DNA of 64,000 nt, from contig NZ_JAHYCB010000009.1 of NCBI RefSeq assembly GCF_019430945.1, positions 62,001 to 126,000 of the forward strand, written 5' to 3'. The translations under genes were made by a program, and so were the position numbers. Of the stretch, positions 16,945-25,001 are shown in pieces (within the stretch, counting starts at the first letter, position 1; every line of letters begins with the position of its first letter). The notes below the pieces were generated by a model. It saw nothing but the letters and a program-made list of their open reading frames with translations, did not search any database and had not been told where the DNA came from. This DNA comes from Neorhizobium populisoli (GTDB taxonomy: Bacteria; Pseudomonadota; Alphaproteobacteria; Rhizobiales; Rhizobiaceae).

Positions 16945-18299
16945 TCCGCAGCCTCCAGCACTTGCGGCAGGAAGATACGCCCGGATTCCTGCCCGACCGT
17001 CCACGGCCGCCGTGCGCCGGTCAAAGCCTCGGCAACGGCAAGGCCGGACTGCAGCCCATCCTCATGGAAACCGCTACCGAAATGCGCGCCGCAGAACCAC
17101 GTATTGCGACGGCCCTGCAGGTCCCAGACCCGCCGCTGGGCCGCCATCGCCCCGTGATCGAACAGCGGATGGGCATAGGCGTAAGAGCCGATGATCTTGC
17201 TCGAGTCGATCTCCCGCCATGGGTTGAGCGTCACGAACAACGGATGCGCCGGATCGAGATTCTGCAGCCGGTTCATCCAGTAGGTCACACAGAGTGGCCG
17301 GTTGTCCGAAACCTTGCGGCAACCGATATAATTCCAGCTCGACCAGACCGCACGCCGCTTCGGCATGAGGTTGGTATCGCTATGCAGTACCGCGAGGTTC
17401 TGCGTGTAGCCGAAGGAACCGAGGATATCGCGCTCAGCCTCGTCCGCATCGCCAAGCATGGCAAGTGCCTGATCCGCGTGGGTTGCGATCACCACGTCCG
17501 TAAAATGATCCGTATGACCGGACCGATCGATGATCGTCACTCCGCCGAATTCACGCCGGATTTCCGCGACCGGGCTGTTGAGCCGAACGGTGCCGGCAAA
17601 ATCATCGGCAATGCGCCGAACATATTCGCGGCTACCGCCCGTCACAGTCCGCCAGACCGGTCGGCCGGAGAGGAGGATAAGGCCATGATGCACGAAAAAA
17701 CGCAGGAAGGCATGCAGCGGATAGGCGCGCATGTCGTGAACGCTGGCCGACCAGATCGCGGCGCCCATCGGCAGGAGGTGATCCTCGATGAAGGCCGGCG
17801 AATATTTTCCAAGGGCCAGATAATCGCCCAGCGTCAGGCTTTCGAGATCGGACCGTGCCAGCAGTTTTTCCGCCTCTCTATAGAAGCGCATGACATCCGA
17901 CAGCATTCGCCAGAAACGCGGCCGCGCTACATTCAGCCGCTGGCCGAGCAGGCCCTTGATACCCGTGCCGGAATATTCGAAGGCGCCGTCGTCGATCGAG
18001 GCCGAGAACGACATTTCCGACGCTTCGTTCGGCACACTAAGATGGTCGAACAACGCCACGAGATTGGGATAATTCTTGTCGTTGAAGACAATAAAGCCCG
18101 TGTCGACCGCGATCGATGTGCCGTTCATCGGCGCTTCGACGGTATGCGCATGGCCGCCAAGCCTGCCTTCGGCCTCGTAGATCACCACATCGGCATTTTT
18201 CGACGCCAGCCAGGCGGCGGATAATCCGCTGATGCCTGAACCGATCACCGCAATACGCCGCGGCACGCCAGGCATCCCTCTTCCGGTCGAAATATCCAT
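16941..18299 (-). CDS. FAD-dependent amine-oxidase-fold oxidoreductase (UfaD-like)
   Basis: 452 residues. The FAD-binding dinucleotide motif IAVIGSGISGLSAAWLA is at residues 17-31, followed by YEAEGRLGGHAHT, as in NAD/FAD-binding proteins of COG2907. The C-terminal FAD contact is FCGAHFGSGFHEDGLQSGL. The ATG at 18299 has AGGCGG six bases upstream; an open frame continues upstream for 230 codons but runs antisense through the sigma factor gene and is not used. It is first in a three-gene operon divergent from the ECF sigma gene. Related UfaD desaturates methylated phospholipid acyl chains; the same reaction is plausible here. Confidence 0.87.
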   Translation of the reverse strand: MDISTGRGMPGVPRRIAVIGSGISGLSAAWLASKNADVVIYEAEGRLGGHAHTVEAPMNGTSIAVDTGFIVFNDKNYPNLVALFDHLSVPNEASEMSFSASIDDGAFEYSGTGIKGLLGQRLNVARPRFWRMLSDVMRFYREAEKLLARSDLESLTLGDYLALGKYSPAFIEDHLLPMGAAIWSASVHDMRAYPLHAFLRFFVHHGLILLSGRPVWRTVTGGSREYVRRIADDFAGTVRLNSPVAEIRREFGGVTIIDRSGHTDHFTDVVIATHADQALAMLGDADEAERDILGSFGYTQNLAVLHSDTNLMPKRRAVWSSWNYIGCRKVSDNRPLCVTYWMNRLQNLDPAHPLFVTLNPWREIDSSKIIGSYAYAHPLFDHGAMAAQRRVWDLQGRRNTWFCGAHFGSGFHEDGLQSGLAVAEALTGARRPWTVGQESGRIFLPQVLEAAE

Positions 18300-18327
18300 C
18301 GTTCCGCCTCTATCTGGTTTCTGCAAT

Positions 18328-18357
18328 GGGTTACGCAGCGCGGAGCCGGTCGGATTG
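18328..18357 (-). promoter_or_regulatory. candidate RpoE-type promoter for the flavoprotein operon
   Basis: On the minus strand, CAATCC (18357-18352) is followed after exactly 18 bases by TAACCC (18333-18328), about 28 bp before the ATG at 18299. The spacing equals that of the divergent sigma-gene promoter, and the -35 differs from TGATCC at two positions. The resemblance is moderate. Confidence 0.35.
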
Positions 18358-18381
18358 CCGTAAAAAATCTTTTTTGATTGC

Positions 18382-18411
18382 TGATCCGGCATGAGAAAGC
18401 CGCCGTAGTGA
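18382..18411 (+). promoter_or_regulatory. candidate autoregulated RpoE (singlet-oxygen ECF) promoter
   Basis: TGATCC (18382-18387), an 18-base spacer, then TAGTGA (18406-18411). TGATCC is the -35 element reported for RpoE of the RpoE-ChrR type in Rhodobacter. A transcript from here would begin near 18418, leaving an ATG at 18417 without a leader and favouring the ATG at 18510 as the sigma factor start. Confidence 0.5.
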
Positions 18412-18509
18412 GCGGCATGAACCTGAGCATTCCTATCAGCGCCAAGACATGCCACAAAGAACTGCCGGCCGCCTTGCTGCCGCGCAGCCGTGCGAAGCGT
18501 GATCGTGGA

Positions 18510-19094
18510 ATGACTCGACCAGACAACAACAACGTCAATGAAGCGGATATCTCGCAGGTCGAGATGATGCGGCTTCTGGTGATCGTCGGACAGGAGCGCA
18601 AGGTGGAAGCCTTCGAACTGCTCTTCCGCCATTATTCGCCGCGCATACGATCCTTCATGACGGTGAAGACAAAGGATCGGCAGGTTGCCGAGGAACTGAT
18701 GCAGGAAACCATGGTCGCCGTCTGGAACAAGGCGGCACAATTCGACCCCGCTCGCGGCAATGTCTCGGCCTGGATCTTCACGATCGCCCGTAATATCCGC
18801 ATTGACGCCTATCGCCGCAAGCGGCCGGTCTTCGAGATCGACGATCCGGCTTTCGTTCCAGACAACACGCCTTCGGCCGACGTGGAATTCGAACAGGCAC
18901 AGGATGCCGGCCTGTTGCGGCAGGCAATGGAAACTCTTCCAGCCGATCAGTTCGACGTATTGAAGCGCGCCTTTTTCGACGACGTCTCCCATTCGGTAAT
19001 CGCACGGGAACTCGGCCTGCCGCTCGGCACCGTCAAGTCGCGCATTCGTCTCGCTTTCGAGAAACTGCGCAGCGCATTGGAGGGCCGTCGATGA
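18510..19094 (+). CDS. rpoE: ECF RNA polymerase sigma factor, RpoE/ChrR-partner type
   Basis: 194 residues from the ATG at 18510. Region 2 (FELLFRHYSPRIRSFM, then ELMQETMVAVWNKA) and region 4 (SHSVIARELGLPLGTVKSRI) are intact. An upstream in-frame ATG at 18417 would add 31 residues that do not look like sigma sequence and lies at the predicted transcription start. It overlaps the ChrR-type anti-sigma gene by 4 bp. With ChrR this class mounts the singlet-oxygen and organic-peroxide response. The divergent lipid-modifying operon is its likely target. Confidence 0.9.
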   Translation: MTRPDNNNVNEADISQVEMMRLLVIVGQERKVEAFELLFRHYSPRIRSFMTVKTKDRQVAEELMQETMVAVWNKAAQFDPARGNVSAWIFTIARNIRIDAYRRKRPVFEIDDPAFVPDNTPSADVEFEQAQDAGLLRQAMETLPADQFDVLKRAFFDDVSHSVIARELGLPLGTVKSRIRLAFEKLRSALEGRR

Positions 19095-19753
19095 ACATCA
19101 AACATCACCTCAGCGACGCATTCCTGCTGGACTATGCCGGCGGCAATCTCTCCGAAGGCTGGAGCCTTGCGGTTGCCACCCATCTGGCGCTCTGCCCCAC
19201 CTGCCGCCGCCAACTGGAGGCAATGGAGGGTGCAGCCGGCGCGCTGCTTGAAAAGATGCCGGTTGAGGCAAATGCCACGGACGATTCCTGGGAGCGGATG
19301 AAGGCTCGCCTCGGCGGCCTGCAGGCGATTGAGATCAAGCCTGAGCCATCCCGCGAGATTGCAAAGCCTGCAATCCTTCCCGAACCCCTGCGTTCCTATG
19401 TGGGCGGCGATCTTCCCGACTTGAAATGGCGCGCCCTCGGCCGCGGTGCCTATCAGATCATGATCGATACGGGTGACAAGGATACGCAGGTCCGCCTGCT
19501 GCGCATTCCTGCCGGCAAACCCGTTCCTGAACACACGCACGAAGGTTGCGAGCTGACGCTGGTTCTGGCCGGCAGCTTCCGCGACGGCGAAGACCTCTTC
19601 GCTCGGGGCGATATCGAGGAAGCGGACGACACGCTGCTGCATCAGCCAATCGCGACCGAGGGCGAAGACTGCATCTGTCTCGCCGTCACCGAGGCATCGC
19701 TGAAATTCACAAGCTGGATCGTGCGGCTGATGCAGCCAATCCTGAAAATCTGA
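19091..19753 (+). CDS. chrR: ChrR-type zinc-cupin anti-sigma factor
   Basis: 220 residues in two domains. The N-terminal zinc-binding anti-sigma domain has His6, His31, Cys35 and Cys38 (H-x3-C-x2-C in THLALCPTC), the same numbering as the zinc ligands of Rhodobacter ChrR. The C-terminal cupin (about 110-210) has His148, His150 and Glu154 in PEHTHEGCE and a later His in LLHQP, the second metal site needed for release of the sigma factor by singlet oxygen. All ligands are present, so a working switch is expected. It is translationally coupled to the sigma gene. Confidence 0.92.
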   Translation: MNIKHHLSDAFLLDYAGGNLSEGWSLAVATHLALCPTCRRQLEAMEGAAGALLEKMPVEANATDDSWERMKARLGGLQAIEIKPEPSREIAKPAILPEPLRSYVGGDLPDLKWRALGRGAYQIMIDTGDKDTQVRLLRIPAGKPVPEHTHEGCELTLVLAGSFRDGEDLFARGDIEEADDTLLHQPIATEGEDCICLAVTEASLKFTSWIVRLMQPILKI

Positions 19754-19763
19754 GGCCACGCCG

Positions 19764-20174
19764 ATGTTTGCCTACGCCATAGCCTACGTCTCGACCGCCA
19801 TCGTCTTTCTCGGAATCGATTCGATCTGGCTTGGTGTGATCGCCCCGGCTTTCTACCGCAAACATCTTGGCGAGATGCTGCTCGACCAGCCGAACTTCGT
19901 TGCAGCCGGACTTTTCTACCTGATCTATATCGGCGGCATCGTCTACTTTGCGGTGGCGCCTGCACTGCAAGGCGGCGGCTGGGTACAGGCGGCAATTGCC
20001 GGGGCCATGCTCGGCTTCGTCGCTTACGCCACCTATGACCTGACCAACTGGGCTACGCTGAAGAACTGGTCGCCGGCAATCGTCGTCGCCGACCTCGCCT
20101 GGGGAACGGTACTTACAGCTGCCGCTGCGACTGCAGGCTACTTCATCACACAGAAAATCGCCGGCGCCGCATAA
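19764..20174 (+). CDS. DUF2177 family membrane protein
   Basis: 136 residues with four predicted membrane helices. Family landmarks are FLGIDSIWLGVIAPAFYRKHLG in the first loop and AYATYDLTNWATLKNW in the third. It starts 10 bp after the anti-sigma stop, so it is probably in the same transcript. Proteins of this family often accompany RpoE-ChrR systems and DUF1365/Cfa genes, but no activity is known. It may act in the membrane on the same lipids. Confidence 0.85.
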   Translation: MFAYAIAYVSTAIVFLGIDSIWLGVIAPAFYRKHLGEMLLDQPNFVAAGLFYLIYIGGIVYFAVAPALQGGGWVQAAIAGAMLGFVAYATYDLTNWATLKNWSPAIVVADLAWGTVLTAAAATAGYFITQKIAGAA

Positions 20175-20269
20175 ATTCTGCGAGTCGCTAAAGCATTCTG
20201 CGGACTGCATCATTTCAATCCAGCCATAACCTCCGATTAAGAAATTACAACCCAAGTCTGCAGTCGCCC

Positions 20270-20298
20270 TTGAAAGCACAAAAGCGGTGCTTTATGTT
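20270..20298 (+). promoter_or_regulatory. sigma-70-like promoter ahead of the TnpB-like/pspA frame
   Basis: TTGAAA (20270-20275), a 17-base spacer, then TATGTT (20293-20298). The expected transcript start near 20304-20306 coincides with the ATG at 20306, so the message would be leaderless for the TnpB-like domain or carry a long untranslated leader for pspA. Confidence 0.45.
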
Positions 20299-20305
20299 AT
20301 TATAC

Positions 20306-20782
20306 ATGGCACAGACGCAACATACATCGATCCTGCGGTATGAGCTGACCCCGGATCGAGATGCAAAAGCGGCTCTGGACGAAACCTTTTCGGCCTATTC
20401 CGACATGTTTTCCATACTGGAAGACCTGGCGGCCGAAGGCGGCGCCAACCTCGTTATATTGCACGATCTCGCCTACGAAACGGTCCGCGAGCGCACCGGT
20501 CTGCCGGCACGTCTCGTAACGCTCGGATTGCGGGATTTTGCGGCGAACCGGGGCAAAGCCGAAACTCCCGAGCGGCTTCCGCTCGATGAAAAGCTCTTTG
20601 CCATCAAGGGCCCGACGACACTGACCATCGCCACCGTGCGCGGCCGCGTTACCGTGCCCTACGATGTCGCGGGCTATTCACGTGGCACGCTTAACGTCTT
20701 CGCGGCCCAGCTGGTCGCGCATCACGGCAGTTATCAGATCCACATCGGCGTCACGACACAGACGCATCGGACGGAGGAGACT
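20306..20782 (+). other. TnpB-like N-terminal domain (no RuvC) in frame with pspA
   Basis: About 159 residues with no stop before pspA. The pattern matches the N-terminal wedge/recognition part of IS200/IS605 TnpB proteins: a beta strand ILRYELTP, helix ALDETFSAYSDMFSIL, then LAYETVRERTGLPARLVTLG, then LDEKLFAIKG, VRGRVTVPY and a final strand YQIHIGVTT. It stops just where the RuvC-I strand of TnpB would begin, so no nuclease or zinc ribbon is present. No tnpA or element ends were found. Either it is translated as a fusion with PspA or it is a separate or vestigial reading frame; ATGs at 20294 and 20306 and a TTG at 20270 are possible starts. Similarity is judged by eye. Confidence 0.6.
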
Positions 20783-21436
20783 ATGATGATGAATGAAGGC
20801 ATTCTGTCCCGCATGGGACGCCTGATCGCCGGCCTCGCCAACGCTGCCATCGATAAGGCCGAAGATTCCAACAAGATCGCCATCGTCGAACAGGCGCTGC
20901 GTGAAATCGACAGTGCTGCTGACGAAGCGCGCACCGATCTCGGCAAATCGCGCGCCGAGGAATACCGTATCCTCAGCCGCCGAAACGAGATCGGCAGCGA
21001 CATGAGTGCGCTCGACGAGAAGATCCGCACCGCCGTTTCCGCCAGCCGCGACGACCTCGCCAAGGCCGGCGTCGCGCGCCAGATCGACCTCGAAGCGCAG
21101 CTTGCAGCACTCGACAAGGCGCTGGCGGATGCTCGCACGCAGCTCGGCGAAGGGCAGCAGGCCCTGCAGGCGGTTCTCGCTACGCGGCGGGAGGCGGAAG
21201 AGAAACTTGCCAGTCTCAAGAAAAGCCTGATCCAGTTTCCGGAGGCCGGTTCGTCACCGGAGAGCGGCAGCCGCCCGACCGATGGCGCCGCCCGAGCGGC
21301 AGCGGCGGTTTCGCGCGTGACCGGCGTCCCGACGGATGGCAAGGGCTCGAACGCTGAGCTGGATGAACTCGACCGGCTGCATCGCGAACAGGCGATCGAA
21401 GCCCGCCTCGCCCAGTTCAAGACAAGCCCGAACTAA
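20783..21436 (+). CDS. pspA: PspA/IM30 family membrane-stress protein
   Basis: 217 residues, the usual PspA size, almost entirely coiled coil. The amphipathic start NEGILSRMGRLIAGLANAAIDKAED is the lipid-binding helix of PspA/Vipp1 proteins, followed by long heptad helices to about residue 150 and a low-complexity Ser/Gly/Arg linker. The ATG (first of three in a row) has GGAGGAG five bases upstream, good evidence for independent initiation even though the frame is open back to 20270. It leads an operon with a YqiJ-type protein (6 bp downstream) and a flotillin. ESCRT-III-like coating of stressed membranes is the family role. Confidence 0.88.
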   Translation: MMMNEGILSRMGRLIAGLANAAIDKAEDSNKIAIVEQALREIDSAADEARTDLGKSRAEEYRILSRRNEIGSDMSALDEKIRTAVSASRDDLAKAGVARQIDLEAQLAALDKALADARTQLGEGQQALQAVLATRREAEEKLASLKKSLIQFPEAGSSPESGSRPTDGAARAAAAVSRVTGVPTDGKGSNAELDELDRLHREQAIEARLAQFKTSPN

Positions 21437-21442
21437 GCGCCG

Positions 21443-22084
21443 ATGGAGCTCTTTCTCGCCCCCGAATGCCTGCCCTTTGCCGTCTCGGCGATCATCCTGG
21501 TCGGCTTGACGGGCTTGGAGCTGATGAGCCTCCTGATCGGCTTTTCCTTTGGTGATCTGCTGAACAAGGCCTGGCCGGACGATCATGGCGGCATTTCGGG
21601 CCTGCTCTCCTGGCTGAACTATGGCGGCGTTCCGGTGCTGATCCTGCTCATGCTGCTTCTCGGCATGTTCGCCATCAACGGCTTTTTGCTGCAGGCCCTC
21701 CTGAACGCCTTTTGGGGGCCATTGCCGGCGCTTGCCGCATCCGTCCCGGCCTTCCTCCTCGCCATTCCGGAGGTGCGCTTCTCAACCCGGCTCGTGGCAC
21801 GCATCGTGCCGCGCGACGAAACCTATGTCGTCGATCTTTCCGACTTCGTCGGACGAACCGCCGAAGTCACCGTCGGCCCGCTCGACCAGGGCCTGCCGGG
21901 ACGTATCCGCGCCAAGGACAGACACGGCAACTGGCATGTGTTCCGGGCGAAAGCCGCCCCGAACGAAACCCCCATCGCCATCGGCGCGCAGGTCCTCATC
22001 GTGGATCGCACGTCGGACATTTTCATCGCCATCGTTGCGCCGTCTGACCTGCAGACGCCGCCTACCTCCACGGAGCTACCATGA
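21443..22084 (+). CDS. YqiJ-type OB-fold membrane protein
   Basis: 213 residues. Two or three membrane helices occupy about residues 8-35 and 60-105, and a soluble C-terminal OB-fold-like domain follows (VGRTAEVTVGPLDQGLPGRI, then GAQVLIVDRT). This is the architecture of NfeD/YqiJ proteins that pair with flotillins. It overlaps the flotillin gene by 4 bp, as in the E. coli yqiJ-yqiK arrangement. Presumed to anchor or regulate flotillin assemblies in the inner membrane. Confidence 0.85.
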   Translation: MELFLAPECLPFAVSAIILVGLTGLELMSLLIGFSFGDLLNKAWPDDHGGISGLLSWLNYGGVPVLILLMLLLGMFAINGFLLQALLNAFWGPLPALAASVPAFLLAIPEVRFSTRLVARIVPRDETYVVDLSDFVGRTAEVTVGPLDQGLPGRIRAKDRHGNWHVFRAKAAPNETPIAIGAQVLIVDRTSDIFIAIVAPSDLQTPPTSTELP

Positions 22085-23769
22085 TCTACGATCTGTTGTT
22101 GCCAGCCGCCATAGGTATCGCCCTGATCTTCGGCATCGGGCTGGTCGTCGCAACGCTTTACACCCGGTCCAGCCGGGACGAGGCCTATGTCCGCACCGGC
22201 CTCGGCGGCCAGAAGGTGGTGCTGGACGGCGGCTCCGTCGTGCTGCCAATCTTCCACTCGATCGCCCGCGTCAACCTGAAGACATTGCGCCTGGAGGTCC
22301 GGCGCGGCGAAGGCGACGCGCTGATCACCAAAGACCGTATGCGCGTCGATATCGGCGCGGAATTCTACGTCCGCGTCAAGCCGGACGCCTCTTCGATCGC
22401 GCTCGCGGCCCAGACGCTCGGTGACCGCACCAACGATGCCGAGCAGCTGCGTATGCTGATCGAGGCGAAATTCGTCGACGGTCTGCGCTCGGTCGCCGCG
22501 ACGATGAGCCTTGATGCCCTGCAGGAACAGCGCATGGATTTCGTCAAGGCAGTGCAGGAAGCGGTCGGCGCCGACTTGCAGTCGAACGGTCTCGAGCTCG
22601 AATCCGTCTCGCTGACGCGCCTCGACCAGACCGATATCAAGCATTTCAACGCCAATAACTTCTTCGACGCCCACGGTCTTGCGGCACTCACCCGCATTAC
22701 CGAGGCGCGCAAGAAGGAACGCAACGAGATCGTCCGCGATACGGAAGTGGCGATCGCCCAGAAGGATCTGGAGGCCCGCCAACGGTCGCTCGAGATCGAG
22801 CGCACCAAGCGCGAGGCGGAACTGAACCAGGAACGCGATGTCGCGAACAAATCGGCCGCGACCCGCGCCGAGACGGCTCAGCAGGAACAGGCCGCCAAGC
22901 GTGCCGAAGAGGAAGCCCGCATCGCTTCCGAACAGGCGATCGCCGAACGCGAAGCGTTGGCCAAGCAGGCCCGCGAAAGCGCCAATATCGACGCCACACG
23001 CGCCGTCCAGCAACGCGATACGGAAGCCCGCCGCGACCTGCAGATCGTTTCGCAGGAAAGCTCCATCGCGGTTGCCAACAAGAGCCGCGAGGAATCCGAA
23101 GCCAAGGCAAGCGCTGAAGTGGCAAGGGCTCTCGCCATCGCGGCGGAAGAAAAGGTCTCTACCGCCAAGGCCGTCGAAATCGCCGAACGCGAACGCCAGA
23201 TCGCTATTATCGACGCCCGCAAGAAAGCTGAAACCGAAGCGACAGCTGTCAGGGTCGGCGCGGAGGCCGAAAAGCAGGCCGCCGTCGACCAAGCCGATGC
23301 GATCAAGACGCTCGCGACCGCCGAGGCGGACGCGGCGATCATCAAGGCCAAGGGTATTCTCGAAACCGGCAAGGCCGAAGCCGAGAGCGAAGCCCTGCTC
23401 AACGAGGCCCGCAACCGCCTGAGCGCCGCGATCATCGACTATGAGATCCTGCGCGAACGCATCCGCATCATCCCGCAGGCGCTGGCCGAAGCTGTGAAGC
23501 CGATCGAGAAGATTTCCGACATCCGCATCTTCGACACCGGCGGCATGCTGGGTCGTGGTGGAGAAGGCGGCGGCTCGGGTGTCGGCCTTGGCGAGGGCCT
23601 TGCGGGCCAGCTTCTGAACTATCAGGCCAACAAGCCGATCCTTGATCAGTTGCTGAAGGAAGCCGGTTTCATGGGTGACAATGCCATTGCATCGCTGATG
23701 GGCAACCTTCAGCAGCCTCCGAAGAAGCCTGAAATCACGGCACCGGTGCCGAAGCCACCGGCCGAGTAA
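22081..23769 (+). CDS. flotillin-like SPFH protein (YqiK type)
   Basis: 562 residues. One N-terminal membrane helix (about 5-28), then an SPFH/band-7 domain (about 30-220, with RVNLKTLRLEVRRGEGDALI). A long alanine/glutamate-rich coiled coil follows (about 220-450) with the flotillin-style repeats, ending in a glycine-rich tail (about 485-510). Flotillins organise membrane microdomains and influence fluidity. The operon order PspA, YqiJ, YqiK marks a membrane-integrity module, here directly downstream of the RpoE-ChrR lipid module. Confidence 0.9.
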   Translation: MIYDLLLPAAIGIALIFGIGLVVATLYTRSSRDEAYVRTGLGGQKVVLDGGSVVLPIFHSIARVNLKTLRLEVRRGEGDALITKDRMRVDIGAEFYVRVKPDASSIALAAQTLGDRTNDAEQLRMLIEAKFVDGLRSVAATMSLDALQEQRMDFVKAVQEAVGADLQSNGLELESVSLTRLDQTDIKHFNANNFFDAHGLAALTRITEARKKERNEIVRDTEVAIAQKDLEARQRSLEIERTKREAELNQERDVANKSAATRAETAQQEQAAKRAEEEARIASEQAIAEREALAKQARESANIDATRAVQQRDTEARRDLQIVSQESSIAVANKSREESEAKASAEVARALAIAAEEKVSTAKAVEIAERERQIAIIDARKKAETEATAVRVGAEAEKQAAVDQADAIKTLATAEADAAIIKAKGILETGKAEAESEALLNEARNRLSAAIIDYEILRERIRIIPQALAEAVKPIEKISDIRIFDTGGMLGRGGEGGGSGVGLGEGLAGQLLNYQANKPILDQLLKEAGFMGDNAIASLMGNLQQPPKKPEITAPVPKPPAE

Positions 23770-23788
23770 GGCGATACAATGCCCTCTC

Positions 23789-23875
23789 CGTCATGCTCGG
23801 CCTTGTGCCGAGCATCTAACCACGCCTACCGTGAGAGAACCGGCTTAGATCCTTGGGACAAGCCCAAGGATGACG
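23789..23875. repeat. two-hairpin rhizobial intergenic repeat, copy 1
   Basis: Two palindromic units in inverted orientation: CGTCATGCTCGG...CCGAGCATCTA on the left and GATCCTTGGG...CCCAAGGATGACG on the right. The reverse complement of the right unit begins CGTCATCCTTGG, so the halves are inverted copies of one roughly 30-bp palindrome. A second copy lies at 29301-29386. Confidence 0.75.
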
Positions 23876-23906
23876 TCGAGAAAATGGCAAACCTACCGCA
23901 AAAATT

Positions 23907-23945
23907 AAGCCGGTGTTGCTTCACGCAACACCGGCTTTTTCATTA
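23907..23945. terminator. bidirectional terminator between flotillin operon and mltB-like gene
   Basis: AAGCCGGTGTTGC and GCAACACCGGCTT form a 13-bp stem with a short TTCAC loop, followed by a T run on the plus strand (CTTTTTC) and by TTAATTTTT on the minus strand. It lies between two convergent genes. Confidence 0.85.
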
Positions 23946-23964
23946 CCTGCAATCCTGGAAAACC

Positions 23965-24780
23965 TTACCGACCGCCGTCGATCTGCGCGCCCATATAGGC
24001 AATGGCCTTTTGGTAGACGGTCGCGGCGTTCCAGCCCTGGATGGCGCCGAAATTCGGCTCACCCGGCTGATAACCGGCACCGGCACGCCAGCCGTGGCCC
24101 TTCAGGAAGTTTGCCGTCGAAGCGAGCGCATCGGCGCGCGAACGGACCATGTCGATATGGCCGTCGCCATCGCCATCGGCGCCGTAGCGGATGACGTTGA
24201 GCGGCAGGAACTGCGTCTGGCCGATTTCGCCGTGGGCGGCGCCGCGAGCCGTGATGCTGAGATCGCCGCGGGCGACAAGCTGCAAGGCAGCGTAGAGCTG
24301 CTCGGTGAAGTAAGCGGAGCGACGGCAATCATAGGCGAGTGTGGCGACTGCCGACAGCGTGTGCTGGTCACCCATGAAACCGCCGAAGCCGGTTTCCATG
24401 CCCCAGATCGCGAGAACCGGGCCGGCAGGCACGCCGAAGCGACGCTCGATCATGTCGAACAGCGCAGCGTTGCTCACCTTCTGGCTCTTGCCGCGCGAAA
24501 TGATCGCGGCAGCGCCACGCTTCTTGAGGAATTCTTCGAAGGAAAGCTTGAAGCTTTTCTGGCCGCGGTCGGCGCTGATCGTCGGACGATTGTAGGAAAC
24601 GCCGGAAAAGGCCTTGTCGAGAACCGCCGGGCTGATGCCGTTCGACGGCGCAACCTGCTTGAATGCGGCGACCCAGTTGTTGAACCCGGAACCGTCATTG
24701 CCGCATTGAAGCGCAGCGAGTGCTGGCGTAGCGCCCATGAAACCGGTTGCGATCAATGCTGCGAGCAAAATCTTCTTCAT
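23965..24780 (-). CDS. lytic murein transglycosylase (MltB/SLT_2 family)
   Basis: 271 residues from the ATG at 24780, chosen because it starts a signal peptide (MKKILLAALIATG, cleavage near APALA). The catalytic region is IWGMETGFGGFMGDQHTL with the active-site Glu of the MltB family, and later GEIGQTQFLPLNVIRYG and DGDGHIDMVRSRADALAS. It lacks the lipobox of MltB, so it is periplasmic, and there is no C-terminal peptidoglycan-binding domain. The enzyme cleaves glycan strands to 1,6-anhydro ends. Monocistronic. Confidence 0.9.
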   Translation of the reverse strand: MKKILLAALIATGFMGATPALAALQCGNDGSGFNNWVAAFKQVAPSNGISPAVLDKAFSGVSYNRPTISADRGQKSFKLSFEEFLKKRGAAAIISRGKSQKVSNAALFDMIERRFGVPAGPVLAIWGMETGFGGFMGDQHTLSAVATLAYDCRRSAYFTEQLYAALQLVARGDLSITARGAAHGEIGQTQFLPLNVIRYGADGDGDGHIDMVRSRADALASTANFLKGHGWRAGAGYQPGEPNFGAIQGWNAATVYQKAIAYMGAQIDGGR

Positions 24781-24922
24781 GCGGTCAAACCCGTCGAAAT
24801 ATGGGACCGCTCGGCCGTAAGCGTCCCTCCCAAGAATATGCCTATCCGGCCTTATGGCGTTGGTTGCAGACAATCGCAACTCACCCGTTCATGAACAGTT
24901 CGTGATTTGCGACGCTCCACGG

Positions 24923-24952
24923 AAAAACCCCGCCATGTCTGACGGGGTTTTT
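24923..24952 (-). terminator. intrinsic terminator of asd
   Basis: AAAAACCCCG and CGGGGTTTTT are perfect arms around a 10-base loop, 50 bp past the asd stop. The arms carry A and T runs on both sides, so it could work in either direction. Confidence 0.85.
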
Positions 24953-25001
24953 AGACGAACATGCTTAATAAATTTATTACGGATCAACCGAATGCGGCCG
25001 A

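Noticed and set aside
18300-18992. N-terminal extension of the flavoprotein by 230 codons
   Set aside because: It runs antisense through the ECF sigma gene; a good ribosome site and the FAD motif place the start at 18299.
20175-20782. An intact IS200/IS605 transposon
   Set aside because: Only a TnpB-like N-terminal domain is visible; there is no RuvC or zinc ribbon, no TnpA and no recognisable ends.
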